A stretch of DNA of 64,000 nt, taken from positions 1 through 64,000 of the forward strand of contig NZ_JADFBX010000013.1 of the NCBI RefSeq assembly GCF_015223055.1. Direction: 5' to 3'. The notes under the pieces are model-generated. The model was not told the origin of the DNA. It made no database searches and saw nothing but the letters and a program-made list of their open reading frames with translations. The DNA comes from Pedobacter sp. MC2016-24. GTDB lineage: Bacteria > Bacteroidota > Bacteroidia > Sphingobacteriales > Sphingobacteriaceae. This document shows positions 27,795 to 35,452 of this stretch, in pieces. The first letter of the stretch is position 1. Every line of letters starts with the position of its first letter. The position numbers and the translations under genes are program-made.

Positions 27795-28178
27795 ATGAAA
27801 TTTAAAATAACACTTTCAATTCTGCTAACGACTATTTTTCTTTTTAGCAGTATCACTACAAAAAGTTTAGCAGCAACTAATCCTTGCCATGATGCTTGCA
27901 TTGTAGAATATAATGATGCATATTATGATGTAGTTTCAAATTATAGAACTGAAATCTACGAATGTTTTCCGTCAGCACCATGGGTTACCGACGTATACAA
28001 CTTATGGAGTGCGGCCAATTATCAAATGCCATTACTTGAGGTCCCTGGCATCGTTGAAATAATATTATCATCTGATACTAGCGTACTAGGTTGCCTGGGA
28101 GAAGTTGAGAGCTTACATAATGGTGCATTTGAAGGCATTGCAGATGGTTTGCAACGTTGTATTGAAGATTGCCATTAG
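27795..28178 (+). CDS. Secreted six-cysteine protein with mirror-symmetric cysteine spacing
   Basis: The 127-residue protein has a signal peptide (TLSILLTTIFLFSS, cleavage probably after LAA at 27). The mature 100 residues contain six cysteines at 31, 35, 57, 100, 122 and 126, a spacing of C-x3-C-x21-C-x42-C-x21-C-x3-C that reads the same from either end. The CHDAC and CIEDC pairs look like helix-borne CX3C motifs, so a disulfide-stapled helical hairpin with bonds 31-126, 35-122 and 57-100 is plausible (inference). I recognise no family. It is divergent from the LytTR gene and followed 114 bp on by a lipoprotein gene. A signalling, toxin or adhesion role cannot be decided. Confidence 0.75.
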   Translation: MKFKITLSILLTTIFLFSSITTKSLAATNPCHDACIVEYNDAYYDVVSNYRTEIYECFPSAPWVTDVYNLWSAANYQMPLLEVPGIVEIILSSDTSVLGCLGEVESLHNGAFEGIADGLQRCIEDCH

Positions 28179-28292
28179 TTTATTTGCAGACCCTATTAAA
28201 AAAACAGAAACCATCATGGTCTTTCAAATCACACGGTCGAATGAGTAAGATCATGATAGCTTCATCACAGCTAAAAAACAAATTATCAACAG

Positions 28293-28733
28293 ATGAAAAA
28301 TTTATCATTTATAGCGATTGCTTTCCTAATCTTGATTACCTCCTCTTGTACTAAAGAGGAAAAAGAAAGTAACATATTATCAAGTAAAATTCCTTACCGC
28401 AAAATGTCTGCATCAGAGAAAATCTTATTCAAGAATCAATTGGCACAGAAACTAGAGGTAGACTCAAATTATATCAAGTTTGATGACAATGTACGCAAAC
28501 TCGTATCTATTCGCATAGAGGCTCACAAAGCGCATAAAAAGTCTTTATCACAAAAACAGATAGTAGAATCATATACCAATATGAATTACAAAGACGAAGC
28601 GACAATGGCTAGACGTGCAGTTTTTGAGCGACTATTATTATTACATATAACAGTTCCTGAATTGAAAACGTTAGATCGTTCCGCTAGAAAAGCTGTTTTT
28701 GAATTGGCTTCGAAAAATAGAAGTATAAAATAA
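28293..28733 (+). CDS. Small lipoprotein of unknown function
   Basis: The 146-residue protein begins with a lipoprotein signal (IAIAFLILITSSC, acylated Cys at residue 19) followed by a charged KEEKES segment. The mature part is basic and helical (HKAHKKSLSQKQIVESY, ARRAVFERLLLLHI, LDRSARKAVFELASKNR) and has no further cysteine. I recognise no family. It lies downstream of the secreted six-cysteine gene in the same orientation and may be co-transcribed; a role as immunity or partner lipoprotein is only a guess. Confidence 0.7.
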   Translation: MKNLSFIAIAFLILITSSCTKEEKESNILSSKIPYRKMSASEKILFKNQLAQKLEVDSNYIKFDDNVRKLVSIRIEAHKAHKKSLSQKQIVESYTNMNYKDEATMARRAVFERLLLLHITVPELKTLDRSARKAVFELASKNRSIK

Positions 28734-28742
28734 AACTAAACC

Positions 28743-28770
28743 AAATTGTCCACGCGAGCGTGGACAATTT
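28743..28770. repeat. 28-bp perfect inverted repeat after the lipoprotein gene
   Basis: AAATTGTCCACGC is followed after GA by its exact reverse complement. It starts 9 bp after the lipoprotein stop. No T run follows on the plus strand, so it is a strong RNA hairpin but not a classical intrinsic terminator; it may end or protect the 3' end of the transcript. Confidence 0.55.
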
Positions 28771-28917
28771 GAAAGACTAGTCTTGAGCTTTAATATTGCG
28801 TACATCTTCAGTTAAATCGTGATTTTCCCTATTCCCGAATGAGATAAAATTACTGATTCCATCATATTCCCCATTTCAGTATACGTTTCTGATATTGGAA
28901 AAATAAAGTGGTTTTTA

Positions 28918-29585
28918 ATGAAGTTTGTCAAATACATTTTAAAACTTGCAACTTTTTTTGCCGCTTTCCATTGATTTACAATTTATTCGCAAAAGAACAT
29001 CCCGACTCTTATGTCTCACTTTACTATTTAGATCAAAACACCAAGGGCGTTCTTGCCAACTACGAAACTACCTATCCTTATTTTTCAAAGTTAAGCCCTG
29101 ATGTACAGGCCACGCCACTTGGAAAGGAACTTGCAGCAAGATTACTTGCTGTGAAAGGTAAGTTGACAGGTCGGCCTTACCTCGACTTCGTGTCCACCAC
29201 CCCAGAAGGTAAGCAGCTAAGTCTGAAAGAAGTGCTCAGTAAAAACAAATACACACTGGTTGACTTCTGGGCAAGCTGGTGCGGCCCCTGCAGAAAGGAA
29301 AATCCAAATGTAGTTAAGGTTTATAATGCTTTTAAGGAAAAAGGATTTACGGTTTTAAGTGTATCCCTTGATGAAGATGCAACCAAATGGAAAGCGGCAA
29401 TTGAAAAAGATGGGATGCCATGGTATCATGTTTCAAGCCTGAAAGGCTGGAAAGAGCCTGCCGCCGAACTTTACGGTATTCGTGCAATTCCGCAAAATGT
29501 ACTGGTAGATGCTGAAGGAAAAGTTGTAGCGACCAACCTCAGGGCAGAAACGCTGTATAAGAAGATTCAGGAGCTGACTAACTAA
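28918..29585 (+). pseudogene. Decayed TlpA/thioredoxin-like lipoprotein-type gene (DUF4369 family remnant)
   Basis: The 3' part (from about 28990) encodes a thioredoxin-like domain of the TlpA/AhpC type with active site WASWCGPC, preceded by the usual helical linker (HPDSYVSLYYL, LAARLLAVKGK). Full members have about 370 residues with a signal peptide and an N-terminal DUF4369. Here a signal-peptide-like start (ATG at 28918, KYILKLATFFAAF) is in another frame and meets a stop at 28972, and the DUF4369 part is missing. A GTG- or ATG-started frame from 28908 could give a cytoplasmic 225-residue protein, but its first 28 residues are not family-like. I read this as an internal deletion plus frameshift. 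Confidence 0.7.
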
Positions 29586-29609
29586 TTGATGCAACATTTA
29601 ATAAATTCA

Positions 29610-29647
29610 CCTAAAGGGCGTATCAAAACATGATACGCCCTTTTAGG
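29610..29647 (+). terminator. Terminator hairpin after the TlpA-like remnant
   Basis: CCTAAAGGGCGTATCA pairs with TGATACGCCCTTTTAGG (one bulged T) around AAACA. The stem is GC-rich next to the loop and has T residues on its 3' side. It separates the decayed gene from the arsenic operon. Confidence 0.65.
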
Positions 29648-29722
29648 TTCTACCTTACCTGGCTAAATTTCATTTGAGAAAGCAACCACGACAGGAATAA
29701 TTCCAGACATTAACCAGATAAA

Positions 29723-29758
29723 TTTGGATATCAAATTTAAACATCGTAATATTGCGAT
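29723..29758 (+). promoter_or_regulatory. ars operon promoter with overlapping ArsR-type operator
   Basis: A -33 box TTTG (29723-29726) is followed after 20 bp by a -7 box TAATATTG (29747-29754). The imperfect palindrome ATCGTAATATTGCGAT at 29743-29758 covers the -7 box, and a similar word recurs at 30115-30130. This is the usual arrangement of an ArsR-repressed promoter and gives a nearly leaderless arsR transcript. Confidence 0.65.
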
Positions 29759-29765
29759 ACAAAAT

Positions 29766-30095
29766 ATGGGACTTACCAAATCAGAAATATTCACAGACGA
29801 GCAGAACCAACTTTCGCAATTGTTGAAAGCCATGGCGCATCCGGCCCGTATTGCTATTTTACAGCAAATCATATCGGCCAACGCCTGCATTTGTGGAGAA
29901 TTGGTAGATGAACTTGGTCTGGCTCAAGCCACCATATCACAACATTTAAAAGAACTTAAAAACGCCGGGATTATCCAGGGTACCATAGAAGGTGTAACCG
30001 TATGTTACTGCATCAATCCGGTAACCTGGAAAGTATTGGAAACACGGCTTGGTGCATTTTTAAACTCTTTCAAAAATCCAAATACCTGCTGCTGA
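29766..30095 (+). CDS. arsR: ArsR-family arsenic-responsive repressor
   Basis: With the ATG at 29766 the protein has 109 residues; an in-frame start at 29724 would overlap the promoter and is rejected. The winged HTH reads LLKAMAHPARIAILQQII, then LGLAQATISQHLKELKNAG and a wing GTIEGVTVCYCI. A cysteine pair in the metal-site helix (ACICGELVDEL) and two C-terminal cysteines (NTCC) could bind As(III). ArsR represses the operon until arsenite releases it. It leads the cluster DUF6428-arsC-acr3. Confidence 0.9.
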   Translation: MGLTKSEIFTDEQNQLSQLLKAMAHPARIAILQQIISANACICGELVDELGLAQATISQHLKELKNAGIIQGTIEGVTVCYCINPVTWKVLETRLGAFLNSFKNPNTCC

Positions 30096-30114
30096 CCTTT
30101 TTTTAACCACATCA

Positions 30115-30130
30115 ATCGTAAAATTGCAAT
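30115..30130 (+). promoter_or_regulatory. Second ArsR-type operator inside the ars operon
   Basis: ATCGTAAAATTGCAAT matches the first operator at 14 of 16 positions and again embeds a -7-like box (TAAAATTG), 3 bp before the ATG of the DUF6428 gene. It suggests a second repressed promoter for the downstream genes (inference). Confidence 0.5.
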
Positions 30131-30133
30131 ATT

Positions 30134-30697
30134 ATGAATACTAAAGAATTATTAACCTGGAACACCTTTAAAAGCACTTTGGAAAAAAATCCGGATCTGA
30201 CGCTTCAGTTTCAATATGCGGCAGACAAATGGGTAGATGCTTCCTATCACATTACCGAAATTAAACAGGCACCTATTGTTTCCGTAGACTGCGGAGGTGT
30301 AATGAATACCTGGACTGAAATTATTGTGCAGCTTTGGGAACCTGCCATTAAAGAAACAGACAGGGCCATGCAGGTCAGCAAAGCGCTTAAGATCATCAGC
30401 CTGGTTGAGAAATCGTTTCCACTAAACCCGATTGCTGTGGTTAAAATAGAATTTGGGAACTCCCAATTTGACACCCGTCAAATGTATCCGGGGGATTTCC
30501 TTAAAGATGGTGATCAATTGATTGTAAATCTGAATCCGGATTTCACCCAGTGTAAGGCCATCAACAGAGGTGAAAGCTGCGGTACAACCGAAACAGGTGA
30601 AGCATGCTGCACAACAGAACCAGAAAAACCAAAATTAGTGATGATGAATTTGGCTGGGGATGGCAATACCTGCACGCCAGGATCAGGTTGCTGCTAA
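30134..30697 (+). CDS. DUF6428 family protein of the arsenic operon
   Basis: The 187-residue protein starts TKELLTWNTFKSTLEKNPD and shows the conserved CGGVMNTWTEIIVQLWEP and FPLNPIAVVKIEFGN segments that mark the Bacteroidota ars-operon family DUF6428. The C-terminal 45 residues are cysteine-rich (GESCGTTETGEACCTTEPE and a final PGSGCC), suggesting thiol binding of arsenite or another metal. Its biochemical role is unknown; the context between arsR and arsC points to arsenic handling. Confidence 0.8.
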   Translation: MNTKELLTWNTFKSTLEKNPDLTLQFQYAADKWVDASYHITEIKQAPIVSVDCGGVMNTWTEIIVQLWEPAIKETDRAMQVSKALKIISLVEKSFPLNPIAVVKIEFGNSQFDTRQMYPGDFLKDGDQLIVNLNPDFTQCKAINRGESCGTTETGEACCTTEPEKPKLVMMNLAGDGNTCTPGSGCC

Positions 30698-30707
30698 TTA
30701 CAAAACG

Positions 30708-31127
30708 ATGAAGAATATATTGATATTATGTACCGGCAACAGCTGCAGAAGTCAGCTTGCTGAAGGTTACCTGCGCCATTTTGCAGGTGAAAATGCACAA
30801 ATCTACAGTGCGGGAATTGAAACGCATGGAGTAAATCCCAGAGCCATTGCTGTAATGGCCGAAATTGGTCTGGATATCAGTCGCCATACTTCCAACCATG
30901 TAGACGAGTATAGCGGAATCCAATTCGACTACCTCATTACAGTATGCGACAATGCGAATGAAGCCTGCCCTTATTTCCCCGGTCAGGTAAAGCGCTTCCA
31001 TTACAATTTTCCTGATCCGGCAAAGGCGAGGGGAACAGAAGAGGAAATTATGCAGGAGTTTAGAAAAGTGAGGGATATGATCAGAGCTTACAGTTTTGAT
31101 TTTGTTGAAACGCAATTAAAAGCCTAA
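30708..31127 (+). CDS. arsC: Thioredoxin-type arsenate reductase ArsC
   Basis: From the ATG at 30708 the protein has 139 residues; an upstream in-frame start lies inside the preceding gene and is rejected. The fold is the low-molecular-weight phosphatase type, with P-loop CTGNSCRS at 8-15. The redox triad typical of thioredoxin-coupled ArsC is present: C8, C80 (ITVCDNA) and C87 (EACPYFPG). It reduces arsenate to arsenite for export by the next gene. Spacing to the DUF6428 gene is 10 bp. Confidence 0.92.
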   Translation: MKNILILCTGNSCRSQLAEGYLRHFAGENAQIYSAGIETHGVNPRAIAVMAEIGLDISRHTSNHVDEYSGIQFDYLITVCDNANEACPYFPGQVKRFHYNFPDPAKARGTEEEIMQEFRKVRDMIRAYSFDFVETQLKA

Positions 31128-31137
31128 GAAATTTATC

Positions 31138-32196
31138 ATGTCAGCAAATCATTGTGCCCCGGCAAACAGGAAACAATTGTCGTTTTTAGACCGGTACCTA
31201 ACCTTATGGATTTTTCTTGCCATGGGCACAGGTATTGCCATCAGCTATTTTATTCCCTCCTCTACAAATTTCATCAATTCCCTTTCAAGCGGCACAACCA
31301 ATGTTCCGCTGGCCATTGGCCTGATCTTGATGATGTACCCTCCATTGGCCAAAGTAAACTATGCACAAATGGGCAGGGTATTTAAAGATACCAAAGTGCT
31401 GGGCGCCTCACTCCTACTGAACTGGATTGTCGGCCCACTTTTAATGTTCATCCTGGCCATTACCTTTTTGAGAGAGGAACCAGCGTACATGACCGGCCTG
31501 ATCCTGATCGGCCTGGCCCGCTGCATCGCAATGGTGGTGGTATGGAATGAACTTGCTGAAGGGAACCGCGAGTACGCAGCTGGCTTAATTGCCTTGAACA
31601 GCATTTTCCAGGTACTGTTTTACAGTGTACTTGCCTATTTTTTCATCACCGTGTTGCCACCCTGGTTTGGCGTACAGGGCTTGGAGGTAAAAATCTCCAT
31701 GCTGGAAATTGCGGCAAGTGTAGGTATCTATCTGGGGATTCCTTTTATACTTGGGATCATTAGCCGCTATGTCCTGATCAACTGGAAAGGTGAAAAATGG
31801 TTTATAGATAAATTTGTAGCTTTCATTTCGCCAATTACCTTAATTGCCTTATTGTTTACCATCGTGATCATGTTTAGCCTAAAGGGCGCGCTTATTGTTC
31901 AGATTCCTTTTGATGTATTGCGCATTGCCCTTCCCTTGCTCATTTACTTCGTACTGATGTTCATCATCAGCTTTTTTACAGGTCGGTATTTCGGTGCAGA
32001 CTATGCCAAACGAACTGCCATTGCCTTTACCGCAACCGGAAACAACTTTGAATTGGCCATAGCCGTAGCGATAGGGGTATTTGGGATCAACTCTGGACAG
32101 GCATTTGCTGGCGTTATCGGGCCCTTGGTAGAAGTACCGGCACTAATTGCGCTGGTCAATCTGGCCTTCTGGCTTCGGAAAAAACAACAGGACTAA
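31138..32196 (+). CDS. acr3: Arsenite efflux permease, Acr3 type
   Basis: The 352-residue protein has ten helices of the BASS superfamily. Acr3 hallmarks are LTLWIFLAMGTGIAISYFIP, LILMMYPPLAKVNY, the cysteine-bearing GLARCIAMVVVWNELA in helix 4 and TATGNNFELAIAVAIGVFG in helix 9. It exports arsenite produced by ArsC. It is the last gene of the ars operon and ends 5 bp before a convergent gene. Confidence 0.94.
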   Translation: MSANHCAPANRKQLSFLDRYLTLWIFLAMGTGIAISYFIPSSTNFINSLSSGTTNVPLAIGLILMMYPPLAKVNYAQMGRVFKDTKVLGASLLLNWIVGPLLMFILAITFLREEPAYMTGLILIGLARCIAMVVVWNELAEGNREYAAGLIALNSIFQVLFYSVLAYFFITVLPPWFGVQGLEVKISMLEIAASVGIYLGIPFILGIISRYVLINWKGEKWFIDKFVAFISPITLIALLFTIVIMFSLKGALIVQIPFDVLRIALPLLIYFVLMFIISFFTGRYFGADYAKRTAIAFTATGNNFELAIAVAIGVFGINSGQAFAGVIGPLVEVPALIALVNLAFWLRKKQQD

Positions 32197-32201
32197 ACCC
32201 T

Positions 32202-32867
32202 TTACTGTTTCGCCAGACGTTTAATGTCGTCAATCTCCAGAATATGTTTAGGGTAGCCTTTAAGTACACTATTGATCATCGCCAAGCCAACTTCCTGCAT
32301 CGTGCAAACCTGACCTGGTAAAAGTAAACGCAGCACAGGATACATCCTACTGATGATTTTATAATAATTTTTGATATTCTTTTGCCCGTTTGTAGGCTTC
32401 ATAAAGCCAGGTCTGAAATTATATACAGATTTGAATGGCAAACGCAAGAGCGCATTTTCAGTCTTACCTTTTACACGCGCCCACATGATCTTTCCAGTTT
32501 CGGAACTGTCACTGTGGCCACCAGATACATGACTAAACACCATCTCCGGATTGAGCTTTAACAAAGTATTGGCAAAATGCATGGGCGTATCAAAAGTTAC
32601 CCGGCTGTAGTCTTGTTCGTTCATTCCTCTTGAACTGATCCCAGCGCAATATAAACAGGCATCATAGCCACTTAATTGTTCTTTAAAGCTTTCCAGATTA
32701 AAAAAATCAGGAACGATGCATTCCTTCAATTTTTCATGCTTTTTCCCGGTGTAGGATTTACGACCTACGATTAATATTTCTTTGACATCCGGGTGCTCCA
32801 AACATTCAAACAATACACCCTCGCCTACCAAACCTGTAGCACCTGTAATGATTACCTTGATATCCAT
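32202..32867 (-). CDS. NAD(P)-binding SDR-type protein (HTATIP2/TIP30-like)
   Basis: The 221-residue protein has an N-terminal Rossmann motif (IITGATGLVGEGVLFECLEHP), LIVGRKSYTGK and CLYCAGISSRGMNEQDYSRV, and a FRPGFMKP segment. This is the short NAD(P)-binding family near TIP30 and YwnB-like proteins, often without dehydrogenase activity. The substrate is unknown. It converges with acr3 and is separated by 44 bp from the DUF4199 gene, so it may be read through from that operon. Confidence 0.78.
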   Translation of the reverse strand: MDIKVIITGATGLVGEGVLFECLEHPDVKEILIVGRKSYTGKKHEKLKECIVPDFFNLESFKEQLSGYDACLYCAGISSRGMNEQDYSRVTFDTPMHFANTLLKLNPEMVFSHVSGGHSDSSETGKIMWARVKGKTENALLRLPFKSVYNFRPGFMKPTNGQKNIKNYYKIISRMYPVLRLLLPGQVCTMQEVGLAMINSVLKGYPKHILEIDDIKRLAKQ

Positions 32868-32911
32868 ATGTCAAGATATGGATAATCAAGGTAAAATAGG
32901 TTATAAAATAA

Positions 32912-33505
32912 TTATCCTTCGCTGGTATCGCCAAACTGCAAAGGCGGGTCTTTTCTAAAAATAGCCCCAAATATTAGTGAAACCACAAAAATGATAATCA
33001 CACCAATCAAATGACCTTGTACAGTTTGCATAAACGTACCGTTACTCTTTTTCTCAAACTCGGCATTCATCTCCTCTTCCTTCTTATCAATCTCCTCTTC
33101 AGAAACCCCTTGTTTTTTCATCAATTGCAAACTCGCATTAACTACACTCCGCTGTATTTTTGAGGACATATCTTTCTCAATCAACTTGTTGAAAACAAAG
33201 TTTCCGCCAACCGATATGACATAAGAAACCAGGAACATGATAAAGATGCCAGAAGTAGCCTGCCTTAAATTCCAGTATCCACCAATCTTTTTACGCAGAT
33301 CTCTCGCAAAAAAGATAGCAATAACAATGGGAATGATGATACTAATTACAATTGGTGAAACAAACACTACCGCCATCGAAGTCGTACTCACCAGTATATA
33401 AGATGAAATGATACCCAAAATCAGGGCGATTAACCCAAATCCAATCCCGTTTTTTGCGGCTTCTGGCTTTAAGTTTTCTAAACTTTGCAATTGATCTGTT
33501 TTCAT
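32912..33505 (-). CDS. DUF4199 membrane protein
   Basis: The 197 residues have four hydrophobic helices (GFGLIALILGIISSYILV, VVFVSPIVISIIIPIVIAIFF, ATSGIFIMFLVSYVISVGGNF, VQGHLIGVIIIFVVSLIFGAIF) with the signature RKKIGGYWNLRQATSG between helices 2 and 3, as in DUF4199. A charged coiled segment (EEEIDKKEEEMNAEFEKK) lies before the last helix. The family is widespread in Bacteroidota beside dihydroorotase-like genes and envelope glycosyltransferases; its function is not known. Confidence 0.85.
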   Translation of the reverse strand: MKTDQLQSLENLKPEAAKNGIGFGLIALILGIISSYILVSTTSMAVVFVSPIVISIIIPIVIAIFFARDLRKKIGGYWNLRQATSGIFIMFLVSYVISVGGNFVFNKLIEKDMSSKIQRSVVNASLQLMKKQGVSEEEIDKKEEEMNAEFEKKSNGTFMQTVQGHLIGVIIIFVVSLIFGAIFRKDPPLQFGDTSEG

Positions 33506-33516
33506 GAGCAGCGAAA

Positions 33517-34188
33517 TTAAGCAATATTAAATGCAGCAATTAATACATAAACCGCAATGTCAAATTCTTTATTGGCACTGTAAGTTTCCAATTCTTTAAT
33601 GATCTGATCACTTGCTTTAGGCTGGTGAAAAAAGGTCATAAAAGGAACAAATAACTCTTCCATTTCCTCACTCAGATCGATCATACCGGCATGACTGCAA
33701 ATATCCTCTACACTGCTGTCTACCAGGTTCTGATTCGTAATCAAATCCTCATAAATATGGAACTCATCCTGGAACTCATCTTCCTCTACCAATAAAAACT
33801 CTTTCAGGAAATCTTCCAGATCTGGCTCAATCTGCTCATCGTGGCATTCGTTGATGTACAACAACAAGTTTAGCAATTCTGTACCTCTGTCTATGGTTTC
33901 TTCTTCAATGTTGGACCATTCATCAGATTCCAGGTAATCCTCTTCCAGTTTGTACACATCACTGGCAAAGAAATTGATCATCAAAAGATCAAAAAACACT
34001 TCTCTCAACTCTTCAAAAGCCGGATACTCGTCAAAAGCTTCGTCAAATTCCTCCAGCTTCTCCATAAAGCCCAGGTCTTTACTAAACACTTCAATCAGCG
34101 TCTCTTCCAGTTTAATTGAATTTTGTCCTGAGGCCTCCGCAAACTTATCTAAAGATGCGATGAGGGCCGTTTTTACGTGATTATCCAT
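33517..34188 (-). CDS. Acidic hypothetical protein
   Basis: The 223 residues are strongly acidic and helical (EEFDEAFDEYPAFEELREVF, LEEDYLESDEWSNIEEE), with no signal peptide or transmembrane helix. I recognise no family. It overlaps the dihydroorotase-like gene by 8 bp and is 11 bp upstream of the DUF4199 gene, so it belongs to the same operon and may bind or scaffold one of those products (inference). Confidence 0.75.
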   Translation of the reverse strand: MDNHVKTALIASLDKFAEASGQNSIKLEETLIEVFSKDLGFMEKLEEFDEAFDEYPAFEELREVFFDLLMINFFASDVYKLEEDYLESDEWSNIEEETIDRGTELLNLLLYINECHDEQIEPDLEDFLKEFLLVEEDEFQDEFHIYEDLITNQNLVDSSVEDICSHAGMIDLSEEMEELFVPFMTFFHQPKASDQIIKELETYSANKEFDIAVYVLIAAFNIA

Positions 34189-35452
34189 ACGTTTGTAATT
34201 GTTTGTTGTTATATACCAGTTTTACCTGGCCTGTCAGTTTTTTATTTAATAAAGGCGAGTTGGCAGATTTAGAATAATTGCTTGTGGCAGTATAATCCCA
34301 TACTTTAGCAGGGTCATATACCGTAAAATTCGCATCTGCACCTACTTCGATCACCGGCGGATATATGCCAAGTACCAGACGTGGGTTGATGGATAGTTTT
34401 TCTGCAATCTGTTCAGCATCCAGTCCTGCTTTGATCAACAAAGGCAATACGGTTTGTAAAGAAATGATGCCATAAGCAGCGATCTCAAATTCCACATCTT
34501 TAAATTCTATCTCATGCGGACGGTGTTGTGAACTTATCGCATCGACCACCCCTTCTTTCAATCCATTGATCAAGGCCTTCACATCAGTTTTACTACGCAA
34601 AGGAGGTTTTATCTTGTAATTGCTGTCAAAATCGTTAAGCAATTCTTCTGTGAATACCAGGTGATGTACCGCAACGTCGCAGGTAACTTTTAAACCATCC
34701 TTTTTTGCTTTCTTGATCAGCGCTACTGAACCCGCAGTTGAAATGTTACTGAAATGAATTTTAGCATCATGGTAGGTTGCCAGGAAAATATCACGGCTAA
34801 TGTGCATTTCTTCTGCCAGCGCAGGCAGGCCTTTCATACCAAGCAGCACACTATTTTTACTTTCGTTAATTTGTGATTTTCCAGCGATAGATTTGTTTTC
34901 CGGATAAACCATCAGCAAACCTTTAAAACCTTTGGCATATTGTAAAGCGCGACTCATAAATCCGTCATCTACAATCGGTTTATGACCATCTGAGAAGGCA
35001 ATAGCGCCAGCTTCCTGCATATCGTACAATTCGGCCAGTTCCTTACCTTCCAGGTCCCTGCTGATGGCTCCTATCGGCAGTACATCAACCAGGTTACCTT
35101 TTGCTTTGTTAATCAGGTAAGCGACCTCACCTTTGGAATGCACCACAGGTTTACTGTTTGGTAATACTGCCAATCCGGTAAAACCTCCTGCCGCAGCAGC
35201 AGCAGTAGCGGTATACACATCTTCTTTAGTTTCAAATCCAGGATCTCCGATTGAACAGTTCAGATCAAAAAAACCAGGCGAAAGTACTGATCCCATCCCA
35301 TCAACAACGGTTTCCCCCTGATCAGCTTTAAAGGTACCCAATGTCGTGTTTATAGCGGTTATTTTACCCTGTTCTACACGTACATCACATTTCTGTTTGT
35401 TAAACTTACTGTTGGGATCGGCTATCGTTACGCCCCTGAGGAGAAGATTCAT
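34181..35452 (-). CDS. Dihydroorotase-like protein lacking metal ligands (probable pseudoenzyme)
   Basis: The 423 residues align with class I dihydroorotases of the amidohydrolase superfamily (AAAAAGGFTGLAVLPNSKP, HHLVFTEELL, IKPPLRSKTDVKAL, NPRLVLGIYPPVIEVGADANF). The key catalytic residues are missing: the HxH metal motif is N65-C-S67 in GFFDLNCSIGDPG, and the Asp of the usual DHAPH motif is Q309 in SSQHRPHE. It is therefore unlikely to catalyse carbamoyl-aspartate cyclisation. Inactive dihydroorotase homologues serve as aspartate transcarbamoylase scaffolds in some bacteria; here the neighbours are envelope genes, so the role is open. It overlaps the BatA-like gene (ATGA). Confidence 0.85.
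   Translation of the reverse strand: MNLLLRGVTIADPNSKFNKQKCDVRVEQGKITAINTTLGTFKADQGETVVDGMGSVLSPGFFDLNCSIGDPGFETKEDVYTATAAAAAGGFTGLAVLPNSKPVVHSKGEVAYLINKAKGNLVDVLPIGAISRDLEGKELAELYDMQEAGAIAFSDGHKPIVDDGFMSRALQYAKGFKGLLMVYPENKSIAGKSQINESKNSVLLGMKGLPALAEEMHISRDIFLATYHDAKIHFSNISTAGSVALIKKAKKDGLKVTCDVAVHHLVFTEELLNDFDSNYKIKPPLRSKTDVKALINGLKEGVVDAISSQHRPHEIEFKDVEFEIAAYGIISLQTVLPLLIKAGLDAEQIAEKLSINPRLVLGIYPPVIEVGADANFTVYDPAKVWDYTATSNYSKSANSPLLNKKLTGQVKLVYNNKQLQTYG

Noticed and set aside
28908..29585. Intact 225-residue thioredoxin-like gene
   Set aside because: The first 28 residues are unlike the family, a signal-peptide frame in another phase overlaps them, and the DUF4369 part is missing; a pseudogene explains this better.
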